DNA of 64,000 bases. It comes from Streptosporangium sp. NBC_01756 (GTDB lineage: Bacteria > Actinomycetota > Actinomycetes > Streptosporangiales > Streptosporangiaceae). The DNA lies in assembly GCF_035917975.1 (NCBI RefSeq), contig NZ_CP109130.1, positions 8,618,001-8,682,000 on the forward strand. Reading direction: 5' to 3'. The notes beneath the pieces are model-generated. The model searched no databases. It saw nothing but the letters and a program-made list of their open reading frames with translations, and was not told the origin of the DNA. This document shows, piece by piece, positions 41,646 through 49,732 of this stretch. Each line of letters opens with the position of its first letter. Position 1 is the stretch's first letter. A program made the position numbers and the translations under genes.

Positions 41646-43169
41646 TCAGGGTGCCGGGTCGCCGAACCAACGGGCCGCGGCGTTCCGGAACGCCGTGTGA
41701 TCGAGGTCGTGGTCGTCGGTCCAGGCCACGATGCCGTCGGGCCGGATCAGCAGCGCGCCGAATCCGAGGTCGTTGCTCACCGGCCCGGCCGCGTAGCCGA
41801 TCCGGCCTTTCCAGCTCATCGCCGCGTCGTGCAGGCGCCGGTCGATGGTGAAGTCGAGTGCGACGCCGTGTCCTTCTCGCAGTAGGTCGCCGAGGCGGGT
41901 GCCGTCGGTGAGACGGAAGTCCGGGGCGGTCCGACCGACGAGTGGCTGGTCGCTGCCCAGGTCGTAGCGGTGGGACAGTCCTGAGGTACTGCGGAACACG
42001 TGGGTGGCCCCGTCGCGGGTGTCGAGCAGGTCGTGGATCAGCCGTCGCAGGGCCGGGGCGTTGGGACCAGGGTTCATGGTCGCGACCTGGGCGCGTGACC
42101 AGTCGAGGATCGCCGCGCCGACGGGGTGGCGTTCGGCGGTGTAGGTGTCGAGCAGGCCGTCTGGTGCGGTGCCGTGGATGGTGGCGGCGAGTTTCCAGCC
42201 GAGGTTCATGACGTCGCCGATGCCGAGGTTGAGGCCCTGGCCGCCGAGCGGGGAGTGGATGTGGGCGGCGTCGCCGGCGAGCAGGACGCGGCCGTTCCGG
42301 TAGGTCGTGGACTGCATCGCGCGGTCGGTGAAGCTGGAGGCGAGATGGACCTCGGTGAGTGTCGCGTCGGTGCCGGAGACCCGGCGCAGGACCGTCTGGA
42401 GGTGCTCGCGCGTCAGCGGCTGCGAGCGGTCGAAGGCGCCGCCGTCGAAGTCCATCATGCCCAGGTGACCCTCGAAGGGCGTCCGCAGGTACATGCCGGT
42501 CAGCGTCAGATTGAAGCCCAGGTCCAGCTTCTGCGGATCGGCGAAGGTGACGCGGGCGACGTAGCCGGTGAACAGCGGTTCGGTGCCGACGAAGTCGAAA
42601 CCCGCCAGTTCGCGCACCGTGCTGCGTCCGCCGTCGCATCCCACGAGCCAGCGCGCCTGGTAGTCGCGTCCGCCGGCCCGTGTGACGACGGTATCGCCGT
42701 CCTGGGTCACGGCCTCGACGGGAACGCCCCGCAGGATCTGCACGCCGAGCCTGGCCGCCCGCTCGGCCAGTACAGTCCCGACCGCGTCGAGGCTGGTCAT
42801 GATGCTCTCCATTGCCGGGCCGGGCAGCCGGAACGGGAGGGCAGCGATGTCGATGTCGGCCGGGTCGAGCCGCATGCCCGCGAAGTGGCTCACATCACGA
42901 GGAGGCGGCGGCTCGTGCACGTCGGGATCCGCGCCGACCTGTTTCCCGTCGGCGCCTGAGGCTTTCAGCAGCTCTTCCAGCAGCCCGCGGCGGTAGAACG
43001 TCTCGACCGATCCGGCGTTCAGGCCCCGCATCCCCAGCGGGAGTGCCTTCCACGGCGAAGTCCGCTCCTGGTCCCGCTCCAGCACCAGGACCGAACAGTC
43101 CGCCAGGGCGAGCTCACCGGCAAGGAACAGGCCCACCGGGCCCGCACCCACGATCACCACGTCATACAC
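41646..43169 (-). CDS. FAD-dependent aromatic monooxygenase
   Basis: 507 aa. FAD motif VVIVGAGPVGLFLAGELAL at the N-terminus, DG motif LVGCDGGRSTVRELAGFDF at about residue 175, second FAD motif GRVLLAGDAAHIHSPLGGQGLNLGIGDVMNLGWKLAA at about 290, and a C-terminal thioredoxin-like tail (GIVAWTDDHDLDHTAFRNAAARWFG). It resembles rifampicin- and tetracycline-type hydroxylases. GTG start with GGAGG 6 nt upstream. Divergent from a TetR gene with a 52-bp dyad between; the downstream SnoaL-like partner is destroyed. Confidence 0.88.
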   Translation of the reverse strand: MYDVVIVGAGPVGLFLAGELALADCSVLVLERDQERTSPWKALPLGMRGLNAGSVETFYRRGLLEELLKASGADGKQVGADPDVHEPPPPRDVSHFAGMRLDPADIDIAALPFRLPGPAMESIMTSLDAVGTVLAERAARLGVQILRGVPVEAVTQDGDTVVTRAGGRDYQARWLVGCDGGRSTVRELAGFDFVGTEPLFTGYVARVTFADPQKLDLGFNLTLTGMYLRTPFEGHLGMMDFDGGAFDRSQPLTREHLQTVLRRVSGTDATLTEVHLASSFTDRAMQSTTYRNGRVLLAGDAAHIHSPLGGQGLNLGIGDVMNLGWKLAATIHGTAPDGLLDTYTAERHPVGAAILDWSRAQVATMNPGPNAPALRRLIHDLLDTRDGATHVFRSTSGLSHRYDLGSDQPLVGRTAPDFRLTDGTRLGDLLREGHGVALDFTIDRRLHDAAMSWKGRIGYAAGPVSNDLGFGALLIRPDGIVAWTDDHDLDHTAFRNAAARWFGDPAP

Positions 43170-43218
43170 GTCGAGCCTCCTTCGATCAGGACCGCCCGGC
43201 GTGACCCCAAGCAGCTTA

Positions 43219-43270
43219 TGGAGCGTCGATCCAATAATGGAATGTTACTCCATGTTGGATCGACGCTCCA
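43219..43270. promoter_or_regulatory. Long TetR operator dyad
   Basis: Perfect 16-bp arms TGGAGCGTCGATCCAA / TTGGATCGACGCTCCA separated by 20 bp that itself contains ATGGA…TCCAT. It lies between the divergent monooxygenase and TetR genes and is large enough for two repressor dimers. Confidence 0.7.
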
Positions 43271-43290
43271 ACCATGCCAAAATGTCAGGC

Positions 43291-44076
43291 ATGGCCATAC
43301 GGACACGTCAGTCACAGCGACGCAGGCAGGTGCTCACCCGGGAGCGCATCGTCGAGACCGCTGTCGAGCTGCTGGACGAGGTGGGCAAGGGCGCCCTGAC
43401 GGTTCGGGCGCTGACCAGCCGCCTGGCCACCGGGCCCGGCGCGATCTACTGGCACATCGGCAACATGCACGAGCTGCTGGAGGCCGCGACCGACGCCGTC
43501 GTCGCCACCGCCCTGGACGCGCGCCCCACCCAGCCCACCGAGCCCGCGGGAACCATCGAAGCCGGCGAAGCCGTAGGCGCGCCCCAGGACGAGATCCGCG
43601 CCGTCGCACTCGGCCTGTTCGACGCGGTCACCGAACACCCATGGCTCGCGGCACAGCTCGCGGTCCAGCTCACCTGCAACCCCTGGGGACCGGTGACATT
43701 GCGGATCTTCGAAAGCATCGGCCGGCCGGTCCGCACGCTGGGCGTGCCGCAAGGCGACTGGTTCACCACGACCTCGACACTGGTCCACTACCTTCTCGGC
43801 GCCACCGCCCAGGCCTCTCACAACACCGGCGACGACACCGTCCCCGGCTCCGAAGCGGACCGCGCCGAGTTCCTCAACGCCGCATCCAGGGCATGGCAAG
43901 AGCTCGACCCCGACGACTACCCGTTCATCCAGGCCATCGCAGAGCAGATGCGCGAGCACGACGACCGCGAACAATTCCTCACCGGCATCGACCTCGTCCT
44001 CACCGGCATCACCACTCTCCGTCCACCCGCCACACCAAGGCCCCCTGCTCCCGAGCGCTTCCCCAGCCCCAAGTAG
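43291..44076 (+). CDS. TetR-family repressor
   Basis: 261 aa. Helix-turn-helix LTRERIVETAVELLDEVGKGALTVRALTSRLATGPGAIYWHIGNMHELLEAA at residues 15-65; C-terminal TetR_C-like domain with AVTEHPWLAAQLAVQLTCNPWGPVTLRIFESIGR. The Pro-rich C-terminal end is not conserved. Start chosen at MAIRTRQ (43291); in-frame upstream codons would overlap the operator. It should repress the adjacent monooxygenase. Confidence 0.87.
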   Translation: MAIRTRQSQRRRQVLTRERIVETAVELLDEVGKGALTVRALTSRLATGPGAIYWHIGNMHELLEAATDAVVATALDARPTQPTEPAGTIEAGEAVGAPQDEIRAVALGLFDAVTEHPWLAAQLAVQLTCNPWGPVTLRIFESIGRPVRTLGVPQGDWFTTTSTLVHYLLGATAQASHNTGDDTVPGSEADRAEFLNAASRAWQELDPDDYPFIQAIAEQMREHDDREQFLTGIDLVLTGITTLRPPATPRPPAPERFPSPK

Positions 44077-44500
44077 GTCCTCGTTGGGCACGCCACGAAG
44101 GTGTCGGGATCCGACGATTCCCCGACGGGCCGCCGACCCGGCTCCAAACAGCCCAAAAGCCAGACAGCAGGGGATTGAACACCGCTCCAGGCGGCTGGCT
44201 TCAGGCGCGGATCGACGACAGGGAGAACCGGTGCCAGGAGCGCGGCGCACAGCCCAAAGGGCCGGTGTCTCGTGATCCTGATCGCGTGCCTCGCGTGCCC
44301 ACCTAGCAGGGCAGCTGGCCAGCGCCGTTGTGAGCTGCGGAAGTAACAGTCACGGGATTACGAGACACTAGACCACAACCATTTCTTCGGTTGACGTGAC
44401 GCCAGCTCCGAATCCGGTGGATATGAGCTGGTCGGCGGCGCGCACTCGCCCTTTAGGTTACAGCGAGCGGTTGCTCGCGACGGCGAACGTCGGGTGATTC
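44077..44500. other. Intergenic region, nothing recognised
   Basis: 424 bp between the convergent TetR genes. No coding frame with family features and no clear terminator. A stretch around 44340-44400 is AT-richer. Confidence 0.5.
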
Positions 44501-45109
44501 TCAAGGGAGCGGCCAGTTGCGTAGGGCGGCGTCGGCCATTCCTTGGAGTTCATCGCGGCCGACGCCACTCGCGGCCTGCACGGCGATGCCGAATGCCAAG
44601 GTGGTGACGTAGCGGGCCAGGAGCCCCGGATCGGTCTCCGGAGGCAGGTCGCCGTCGTCGACGGCTCGCTGGAACCGCTCTCGGACGCGGGAGCAGCCGT
44701 CGTTGCGCCAGGCGACGAGAAGGTCACGGACTCCACGCCCGGAGTCGCTGGCGGCCAGGGCGCCCTGAACGCCCAGGCACCCGTGAGGATGGGCCGGGCG
44801 GGTGGTGGTTCGGACGGTGCCGGTCAGGATCGCGGTGGCGACGCCGAGGGCGGTCGGCTCCTCCATGGCCCGGGCTAGGTATGCGCTCGGGCCTTCGGTG
44901 TAGCGCTCCAGGGCCTTGCGAAACAGCTCTTCCTTGTTGCCGAAGGCCGCGTACATGCTCTTGGCGGAGATGCTCATCGCCTCGGTCAGGTTGGCCAGGC
45001 TGGCCCCCTCATAGCCATGCTTCCAGAAAACCAGCATGGCGCGCTCGAGAGCGTCGTCGGCGTCGAATCCTCGCGGTCGGCCGATGGGACCGCTCTGTTT
45101 GATCGCCAC
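44501..45109 (-). CDS. TetR-family regulator
   Basis: 202 aa. Starts with the GRPRGFDADDALERAMLVFWKHGYEGASLANLTEAMSISAKSMYAAFGNKEELFRKALERY helix-turn-helix typical of a TetR group that controls dehydrogenases and oxidoreductases. C-terminal domain: HPHGCLGVQGALAASDSGRGVRDLLVAWR with Cys. GTG start. Divergent from the SDR gene, with two palindromic operators in the gap. Confidence 0.88.
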   Translation of the reverse strand: MAIKQSGPIGRPRGFDADDALERAMLVFWKHGYEGASLANLTEAMSISAKSMYAAFGNKEELFRKALERYTEGPSAYLARAMEEPTALGVATAILTGTVRTTTRPAHPHGCLGVQGALAASDSGRGVRDLLVAWRNDGCSRVRERFQRAVDDGDLPPETDPGLLARYVTTLAFGIAVQAASGVGRDELQGMADAALRNWPLP

Positions 45110-45124
45110 CCCCGCAGCCTACCC

Positions 45125-45186
45125 CTTCTGCAGCGGTCGCTGCAGAAGTGCTACCGTTCGACTTCTGCAGCGATCGCTGCTGAAGT
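45125..45186. promoter_or_regulatory. Twin TetR operators
   Basis: Site 1 (45125-45148): CTTCTGCAGCG-GT-CGCTGCAGAAG, perfect. Site 2 (45161-45186): ACTTCTGCAGCG-AT-CGCTGCTGAAGT, one mismatch. The centres are 37 bp apart, and the sites cover the promoters of both divergent genes. Confidence 0.75.
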
Positions 45187-45203
45187 TGAAAGAGGTTATT
45201 CAC

Positions 45204-45953
45204 ATGGGACTACTTGAGGGTAAGACCGCTCTCGTCACCGGCGGCGGCACCGGAATCGGCCTGGCCAGTGCCGTACGGCTGGCGGCCGAGGGCGCACACG
45301 TGTTCATCACCGGCCGGCGCAAGACCGAACTCGACGCGGCCGTCGAAGTGATTGGTTCAGCGGCTACCGCGGTGATCGGTGACATCTCGAACCTGGCCGA
45401 CCTGGACCGGCTCTACGAGACGATCCGCAGCCGGGGACGGGGCCTGGACGTACTGTTCGCGAATGCCTCCGTCGCCGCGTTCGTGTCGCTTGAGCAGGTC
45501 ACCGAGGAGCACTTCGACACCCTCTTCGGTATCAACGTCCGGGGCACGCTGTTCACCGTTCAGAAGGCGCTGCCCCTGCTCAATGACGGCGCCTCGGTGA
45601 TCTTGAATGGCTCTACCAATGTGGACGTCGGCGCGGAGGCGTTCGGCGTGTACGCGGCGACCAAGGCCGCCACCCGATCGTTCGCCCGGACCTGGGCCAA
45701 CGAACTCAAGGGACGCGGCATCCGGGTCAACACCATCACGCCCGGCCCGACCGACACCCCTGGTTTGTCGGGCCTCGCGCCCGACCCGGAACAGGCCGCC
45801 GGCCTCAGGCGGCACCTGGCCACGCAGGTGCCGCTGGGCCGGCTCGGGCGGCCGGAGGAGATCGCCGCCGCCGTGACCTTCCTCGCCTCCGCGCAGAGCA
45901 GCTTCATCACCGGCTCGAGCCTGTACGTCGACGGCGGCCTGAACCAGATCTGA
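45204..45953 (+). CDS. SDR-family oxidoreductase
   Basis: 249 aa. Cofactor motif TALVTGGGTGIGLASAVRL, Asp in GDISNLADL, ANAS in place of NNAG (LFANASVAAF), catalytic Ser in ILNGSTNVD and YAATK (Tyr, Lys), ending in SLYVDGGLNQI. An Arg-rich GRRKTEL after strand 2 points to NADPH. AGAGG lies 8 nt before the ATG. Repressed in all likelihood by the divergent TetR. Confidence 0.9.
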   Translation: MGLLEGKTALVTGGGTGIGLASAVRLAAEGAHVFITGRRKTELDAAVEVIGSAATAVIGDISNLADLDRLYETIRSRGRGLDVLFANASVAAFVSLEQVTEEHFDTLFGINVRGTLFTVQKALPLLNDGASVILNGSTNVDVGAEAFGVYAATKAATRSFARTWANELKGRGIRVNTITPGPTDTPGLSGLAPDPEQAAGLRRHLATQVPLGRLGRPEEIAAAVTFLASAQSSFITGSSLYVDGGLNQI

Positions 45954-46417
45954 GTTCCTTGGCCGCGCATCCGGCGAGGATGGCGGCTGCCTGGCCGAGC
46001 AGTAACCGGCGCGACCGGCTGCCTGTCTCCGCACCTTCTCTAGAAATCTACATTGTAAAGGCGGGCGTCCCTTTTCAAGATCATTTAAAAGGGACTAAAG
46101 ACTCCTTGCCCACAAAAAGAGCTAGAACGAGCCGAAAAGGGGCACCGTGCTGGCCAAAGGACTTGCCGGCGTCTGAAGTGTGATTGTCAACGCTGGTTGA
46201 GTGGCGATTCATTGCAGGCCGCCACCCCGGGCGTCGGCCCCCTGTCGCGCACTATGCCCGGTCAAACAGGTGCCGTCGGACCATGCCCGTCTGCACCGGT
46301 TCAAGCCGGGGTGTCGAGTCACCGTGGTTCTTCGTGGTCGAGCTCGCGTCGCGGCCGGCGTGGGCCGGGTACGGCGACCTGCTGGGGTAGGGCGTCCTTG
46401 ACGGTTACGTAAAGCGT
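45954..46417. other. Intergenic region with AT-rich patch
   Basis: 464 bp. The segment 46035-46140 is clearly lower in G+C than the surrounding DNA and includes GTCCCTTTT / AAAAGGGAC (46068-46076 and 46088-46096). No coding frame that I can support; later frames are shadows. Confidence 0.5.
46068..46096. promoter_or_regulatory. AT-rich stem-loop
   Basis: GTCCCTTTT-N11-AAAAGGGAC, 9-bp perfect arms, 115 bp after the SDR stop. It could be a terminator of the SDR gene, or an operator for something lost. Confidence 0.45.
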
Positions 46418-46813
46418 TCACCGGGCGTGGCCGGCGTGCTCGTCGAGACGGCGCAGCATCACCGCCAGCATGAGCGGGAACATCGCCAGGTGCGCGACCA
46501 GCATCAGTGCGTCGCCGCCGATGAGGCCGAGCCACAGCAGCGGGAAGAGCGGCACGACCGGGACGAACATCGCTGCGCACATCTCCAGGGTCGAAGCCCA
46601 GCCGTGGCCGCGGATTCGCATCCACGCGGTCATGCCGATCGACATGTTGAACGCCATGACCAGGTAACTCAGCTCGGGATTTCGGCTGTGAGAAACGCTG
46701 AGGCCGAGGAGGTCGAGGAGGGCGCCGAGCGCGTACATCCCGACGAACATCGCGATGATCATCTCGACGTAGTGGAGGGCGAATCTGCCCCAGCGGCGGT
46801 CTGTCTTCGTCAT
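46418..46813 (-). CDS. Four-helix integral membrane protein
   Basis: 131 aa with four hydrophobic stretches: HYVEMIIAMFVGMYALGALLDLLGL, LSYLVMAFNMSIGMTAWMRI, STLEMCAAMFVPVVPLFPLLWLGLI and GDALMLVAHLAMFPLMLAVML, with HGWASTLEMCAAMF between the second and third. I know similar actinomycete proteins only as hypothetical. The start is uncertain: the ATG at 46813 begins at the conserved part, but AAGGA is too close; 46837 is the alternative. Divergent from a GlxA regulator 99 bp away, so it may be its target. Confidence 0.6.
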   Translation of the reverse strand: MTKTDRRWGRFALHYVEMIIAMFVGMYALGALLDLLGLSVSHSRNPELSYLVMAFNMSIGMTAWMRIRGHGWASTLEMCAAMFVPVVPLFPLLWLGLIGGDALMLVAHLAMFPLMLAVMLRRLDEHAGHAR

Positions 46814-46912
46814 GTCCTTGACTCTGTTCGGGGTCATGGGCGTGCGCCAAGGTGGACGGCCGGAGAGGTCTGGAAACTTGGGTTCTTTGTCCATCGGATC
46901 TACAGTCGGGGC

Positions 46913-47926
46913 ATGGAGGTCCGGCGGGTGGTCGTGGTGGCGTACGAGGCGGCGGGGCTGCTTGACATCGCCTGTGTCACCTCGACGTTGGAGGAGGCCA
47001 ACTGGCATGGTGCCTCTCCGCCTTATGAGGTGCGGGTGGCCACTCCGGGCGGGCGTGCCGTCACCTGTGGCACGGGGCTGACCGTTCAGGCTCAGCGGGC
47101 GCTGGAGCGGATTGCCGGGCCGCTCGACACGCTTGTGGTGTCCGGTGGGATCGGTCATGAGGACGCTGCCGCCAATCCGCTGATCGTCGCTCATGTTCGT
47201 AGGCTGGCTCGTGAGAGTCGTCGTGTCGCGTCTGTTTGTACCGGGGCGTATGTTCTCGCTGCCGCCGGCCTGCTCGGTGGGCGGCGGGTGACCACGCATT
47301 GGCAGCAGGCGCAGGCGCTGGCCGCTCGTTTTCCCGAGGTTGTCGTCGACCCTGATCCGATCTTCATTCGTGATGGGAATGTCGTCACGTCCGCTGGGAC
47401 CACCGCTGCTCTTGATCTCACCTTGGCGTTCGTCGAGGAGGACAACGGTGCCGAGTTGGCTCGGATGGTGGCTCGTAACCTTGTCACTTATTTGCAGCGG
47501 CCGGGGAATCAGGCGCAGATGAGTATGTTCGTCAGTGTGTCTTCGCCTGCCGGTGGCTTGATGAAGCAAGTTGTTGAGTACATTACGGGGCATCTTGGTG
47601 CTGATTTGACCACGCCCGTGCTGGCGGGTGTGGCGGGTGTCAGTGAGCGGCATCTTACTCGGTTGTTTCTCAAGCATCTGGGGCATACGCCTGGGCGTTT
47701 CGTCAGGCAGGCTCGCACTGAGGCGGCTGCTCAGCTGTTGGTCTCTACGTCGTTGCCGATGGTGGCGGTCGCGGTCCGGTGCGGGTTCGGGACGGCGGAG
47801 ACGTTGCGGCAGGCGTTTGTGGATCGGTATGGGGTTCCGCCTTCGCGCTACCGGTTGACGCAGAGTTCGGCCATTGGTGCGGGCTTGGGGAGGGGGTCGG
47901 CCGGTGGTGAGCTCGAACGCCTCTGA
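46913..47926 (+). CDS. GlxA-type AraC regulator
   Basis: 337 aa. DJ-1/PfpI-like sensor (VVVVAYEAAGLLDIACVTSTLEEANWHG…RVASVCTGAYVLAAAGLLGGRRVTTHW) followed by an AraC domain (LAGVAGVSERHLTRLFLKHLGHTPGRFVRQARTEAA, VAVRCGFGTAETLRQAFVDRYGVPPSRYR). Codon third positions contain more T than in neighbouring genes, a possible sign of transfer. ATG at 46913. A strong terminator follows its stop. Confidence 0.87.
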   Translation: MEVRRVVVVAYEAAGLLDIACVTSTLEEANWHGASPPYEVRVATPGGRAVTCGTGLTVQAQRALERIAGPLDTLVVSGGIGHEDAAANPLIVAHVRRLARESRRVASVCTGAYVLAAAGLLGGRRVTTHWQQAQALAARFPEVVVDPDPIFIRDGNVVTSAGTTAALDLTLAFVEEDNGAELARMVARNLVTYLQRPGNQAQMSMFVSVSSPAGGLMKQVVEYITGHLGADLTTPVLAGVAGVSERHLTRLFLKHLGHTPGRFVRQARTEAAAQLLVSTSLPMVAVAVRCGFGTAETLRQAFVDRYGVPPSRYRLTQSSAIGAGLGRGSAGGELERL

Positions 47927-47930
47927 ATTC

Positions 47931-47963
47931 CGCGGGTACCGTGCGCGTCGCGCGGTACCCGCG
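47931..47963. terminator. Bidirectional terminator
   Basis: CGCGGGTACCG / CGGTACCCGCG, 11-bp perfect arms with an 11-nt loop, starting 4 bp after the GlxA stop and 38 bp beyond the end of the convergent ABC gene. Confidence 0.75.
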
Positions 47964-48000
47964 TTGTGCGTGTCTTTTCAGTACAGCTTGTTGATGGGCG

Positions 48001-49732
48001 TCATGGGGAAGTGTCTGTCTCACGAGTGGCTGTAGTGCTGCGGGTAGGGGGGCAGTGCATTTGCGGGCAGGTTGTCAGCAGCTCATCCAGTGGTCCCCGG
48101 CCGATCACTCGTCCTTGATCGAGGACGATGATCTGGTCGGCGCGCGCCAGTACGGCGGGCCGGTGGGAGACGACCAGCAGGGTGGTGACGCCGGTGATCC
48201 GGTCCCACAGTTTGCTGTTCGGTCTCCATGTCCAGAGCCGAGGACAGGTCGTCCACCACGAGTAGGTCCGGTGAGCGGACCAGTGCCCGTGCGGCGGTCG
48301 CCCGCTGTGCCTGACCGCCTGACCGCCGTACTCCCCGGGAGCCGACGACCGTGTCCAGTCCTTCGGGCATTGCGGCCAGGTCCCGGTCGAAGGCGGCGAG
48401 TTCCACCGCTTGCTCCAGTTGGTCGTCGGGCCAGCCGAGTAGCAGGTTCTCTCGTAGTGAGGCGGAGAACAACCGGGGTATTTGTCCGGTGTAGGCGACC
48501 CGGCCGGGCACCATGAAGCTTCCGGGGTCGTCGATTCGGGCGTCGTTCCACCAGATTGTCCCGGCGGTGAGCGGTTGCAGTCCGAGTAGGGCGCGTATCA
48601 GGGTGGTCTTTCCCGAGCCGACCTTGCCGGTGATCACTGTGAACGATCCTCGTCTGATCTCCAGGTCCACTCCGTGCAGGCCGTACCGGGTGGTGAGTCC
48701 TCGGGCTTGCAGGACTTCCAGCGGGTCGCCGGGGGCGGGGGGTACCGCGGCGGGGTGTTCGTGGTGCAGCCAGGCGCCGCTGTTGTGGGACAGGTCTTCT
48801 TTCGGGCCCATCATCTGGGTGAGCCGTTCGGTGGAGACGCCTGCTTGGGGGGTCCGTGAGAGGATCGCGCCGATGGTCTGCGGTAGGGCGGTGAGCCAGC
48901 CGATGTAGGTGGTGAACAGGGCGAGGTCGCCCATGGTGAAGTCGCCGCGGCGCATGGCGGGGGCGGCCAGCAGCAGGACCAGGCCGATGCTGATCTCGAC
49001 GGTCGCGCTGGTCGCGGTGTTCAGCAGGTCGGTTGCGATCCGGTCTTTCACCGCTGCTTCGCGGCGCAGGCGGTTGTGTCGGCGCAGACGTTCCAGTACC
49101 GCTTCTTCGGTTCCGGTGGTCTTGATCGTTAGTATGCCGCCGAAGATCTCGCCCAGGTAGCCGGTGACGGCCGCGCCGAGTGCTCGGGCCTGCCGGTGGA
49201 GGCGCTTGATCATCTGGTTCATCAGCCGGCTCAGCACCCCGATCGCGATCGTCGGTATCACCAGGACGAGTGTGATGACCGGGTCGATGGAGGCCATGAT
49301 GGCCAGTGCGGCGGTGCTGAAGAGGGTGGCTCCGGCCAGCGGTACGGTTTCGTCGACGAGTTCCACCACGTCGCTCACGTCGTCGCGCAGCCGGGCGAGC
49401 GCTTCGCCGGTGGAGTGCGGCACCCGTCCCCGGCCGGTCAGGATGGAGCGCAGGACGTTGGCGCGCAGCAGGGCTGCCGCCGCGCTCCACCAGTAGTCGC
49501 CGTAGGTCCAGGCGATGACGATCGTCAGGCCGTGGATCAGTTCTGTCGCCACGAAGGCCGCGCACAGCAGTAGTGGTACCTGGTGGGTGGTGAGGTGGTC
49601 GAACACCTGCCGCAAGATCAGTCCGCTGCCGAGTGGCAGGACGCTGGCCGGCATCCACAGCAGGCCGCCGATGAGGTAGCGGCGCAGGTCGAAGCGGGCC
49701 AGTGCGGTGGTCACTGTGATGAGGGGTTTCAT
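48001..49732 (-). pseudogene. ABC exporter (TM-ATPase), frameshifted near C-terminus
   Basis: The ATG at 49732 overlaps the upstream exporter stop (ATGA). A six-helix membrane part (residues about 15-300) is followed by an ATPase: Walker A ITGKVGSGKTTLIRALLG, signature RRSGGQAQRATAARALV (SGGQ), Walker B LLVVDDLSSALD. After ALDMETEQ the frame breaks at about 48214; the natural continuation KLWDRITGVTTLLVVSHRPA with the H-loop and …VLDQGRVIGRGPLDELL lies in another frame to a stop at 48001. One surplus base explains it. If real, the ATPase lacks its switch His and D-loop end. It forms a pair with the upstream exporter. Confidence 0.8.

Noticed and set aside
46418..47686. Long minus-strand frame merging the membrane protein with antisense of the GlxA gene
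   Set aside because: Only the last 131 codons match a real protein; the front is antisense to the GlxA regulator.
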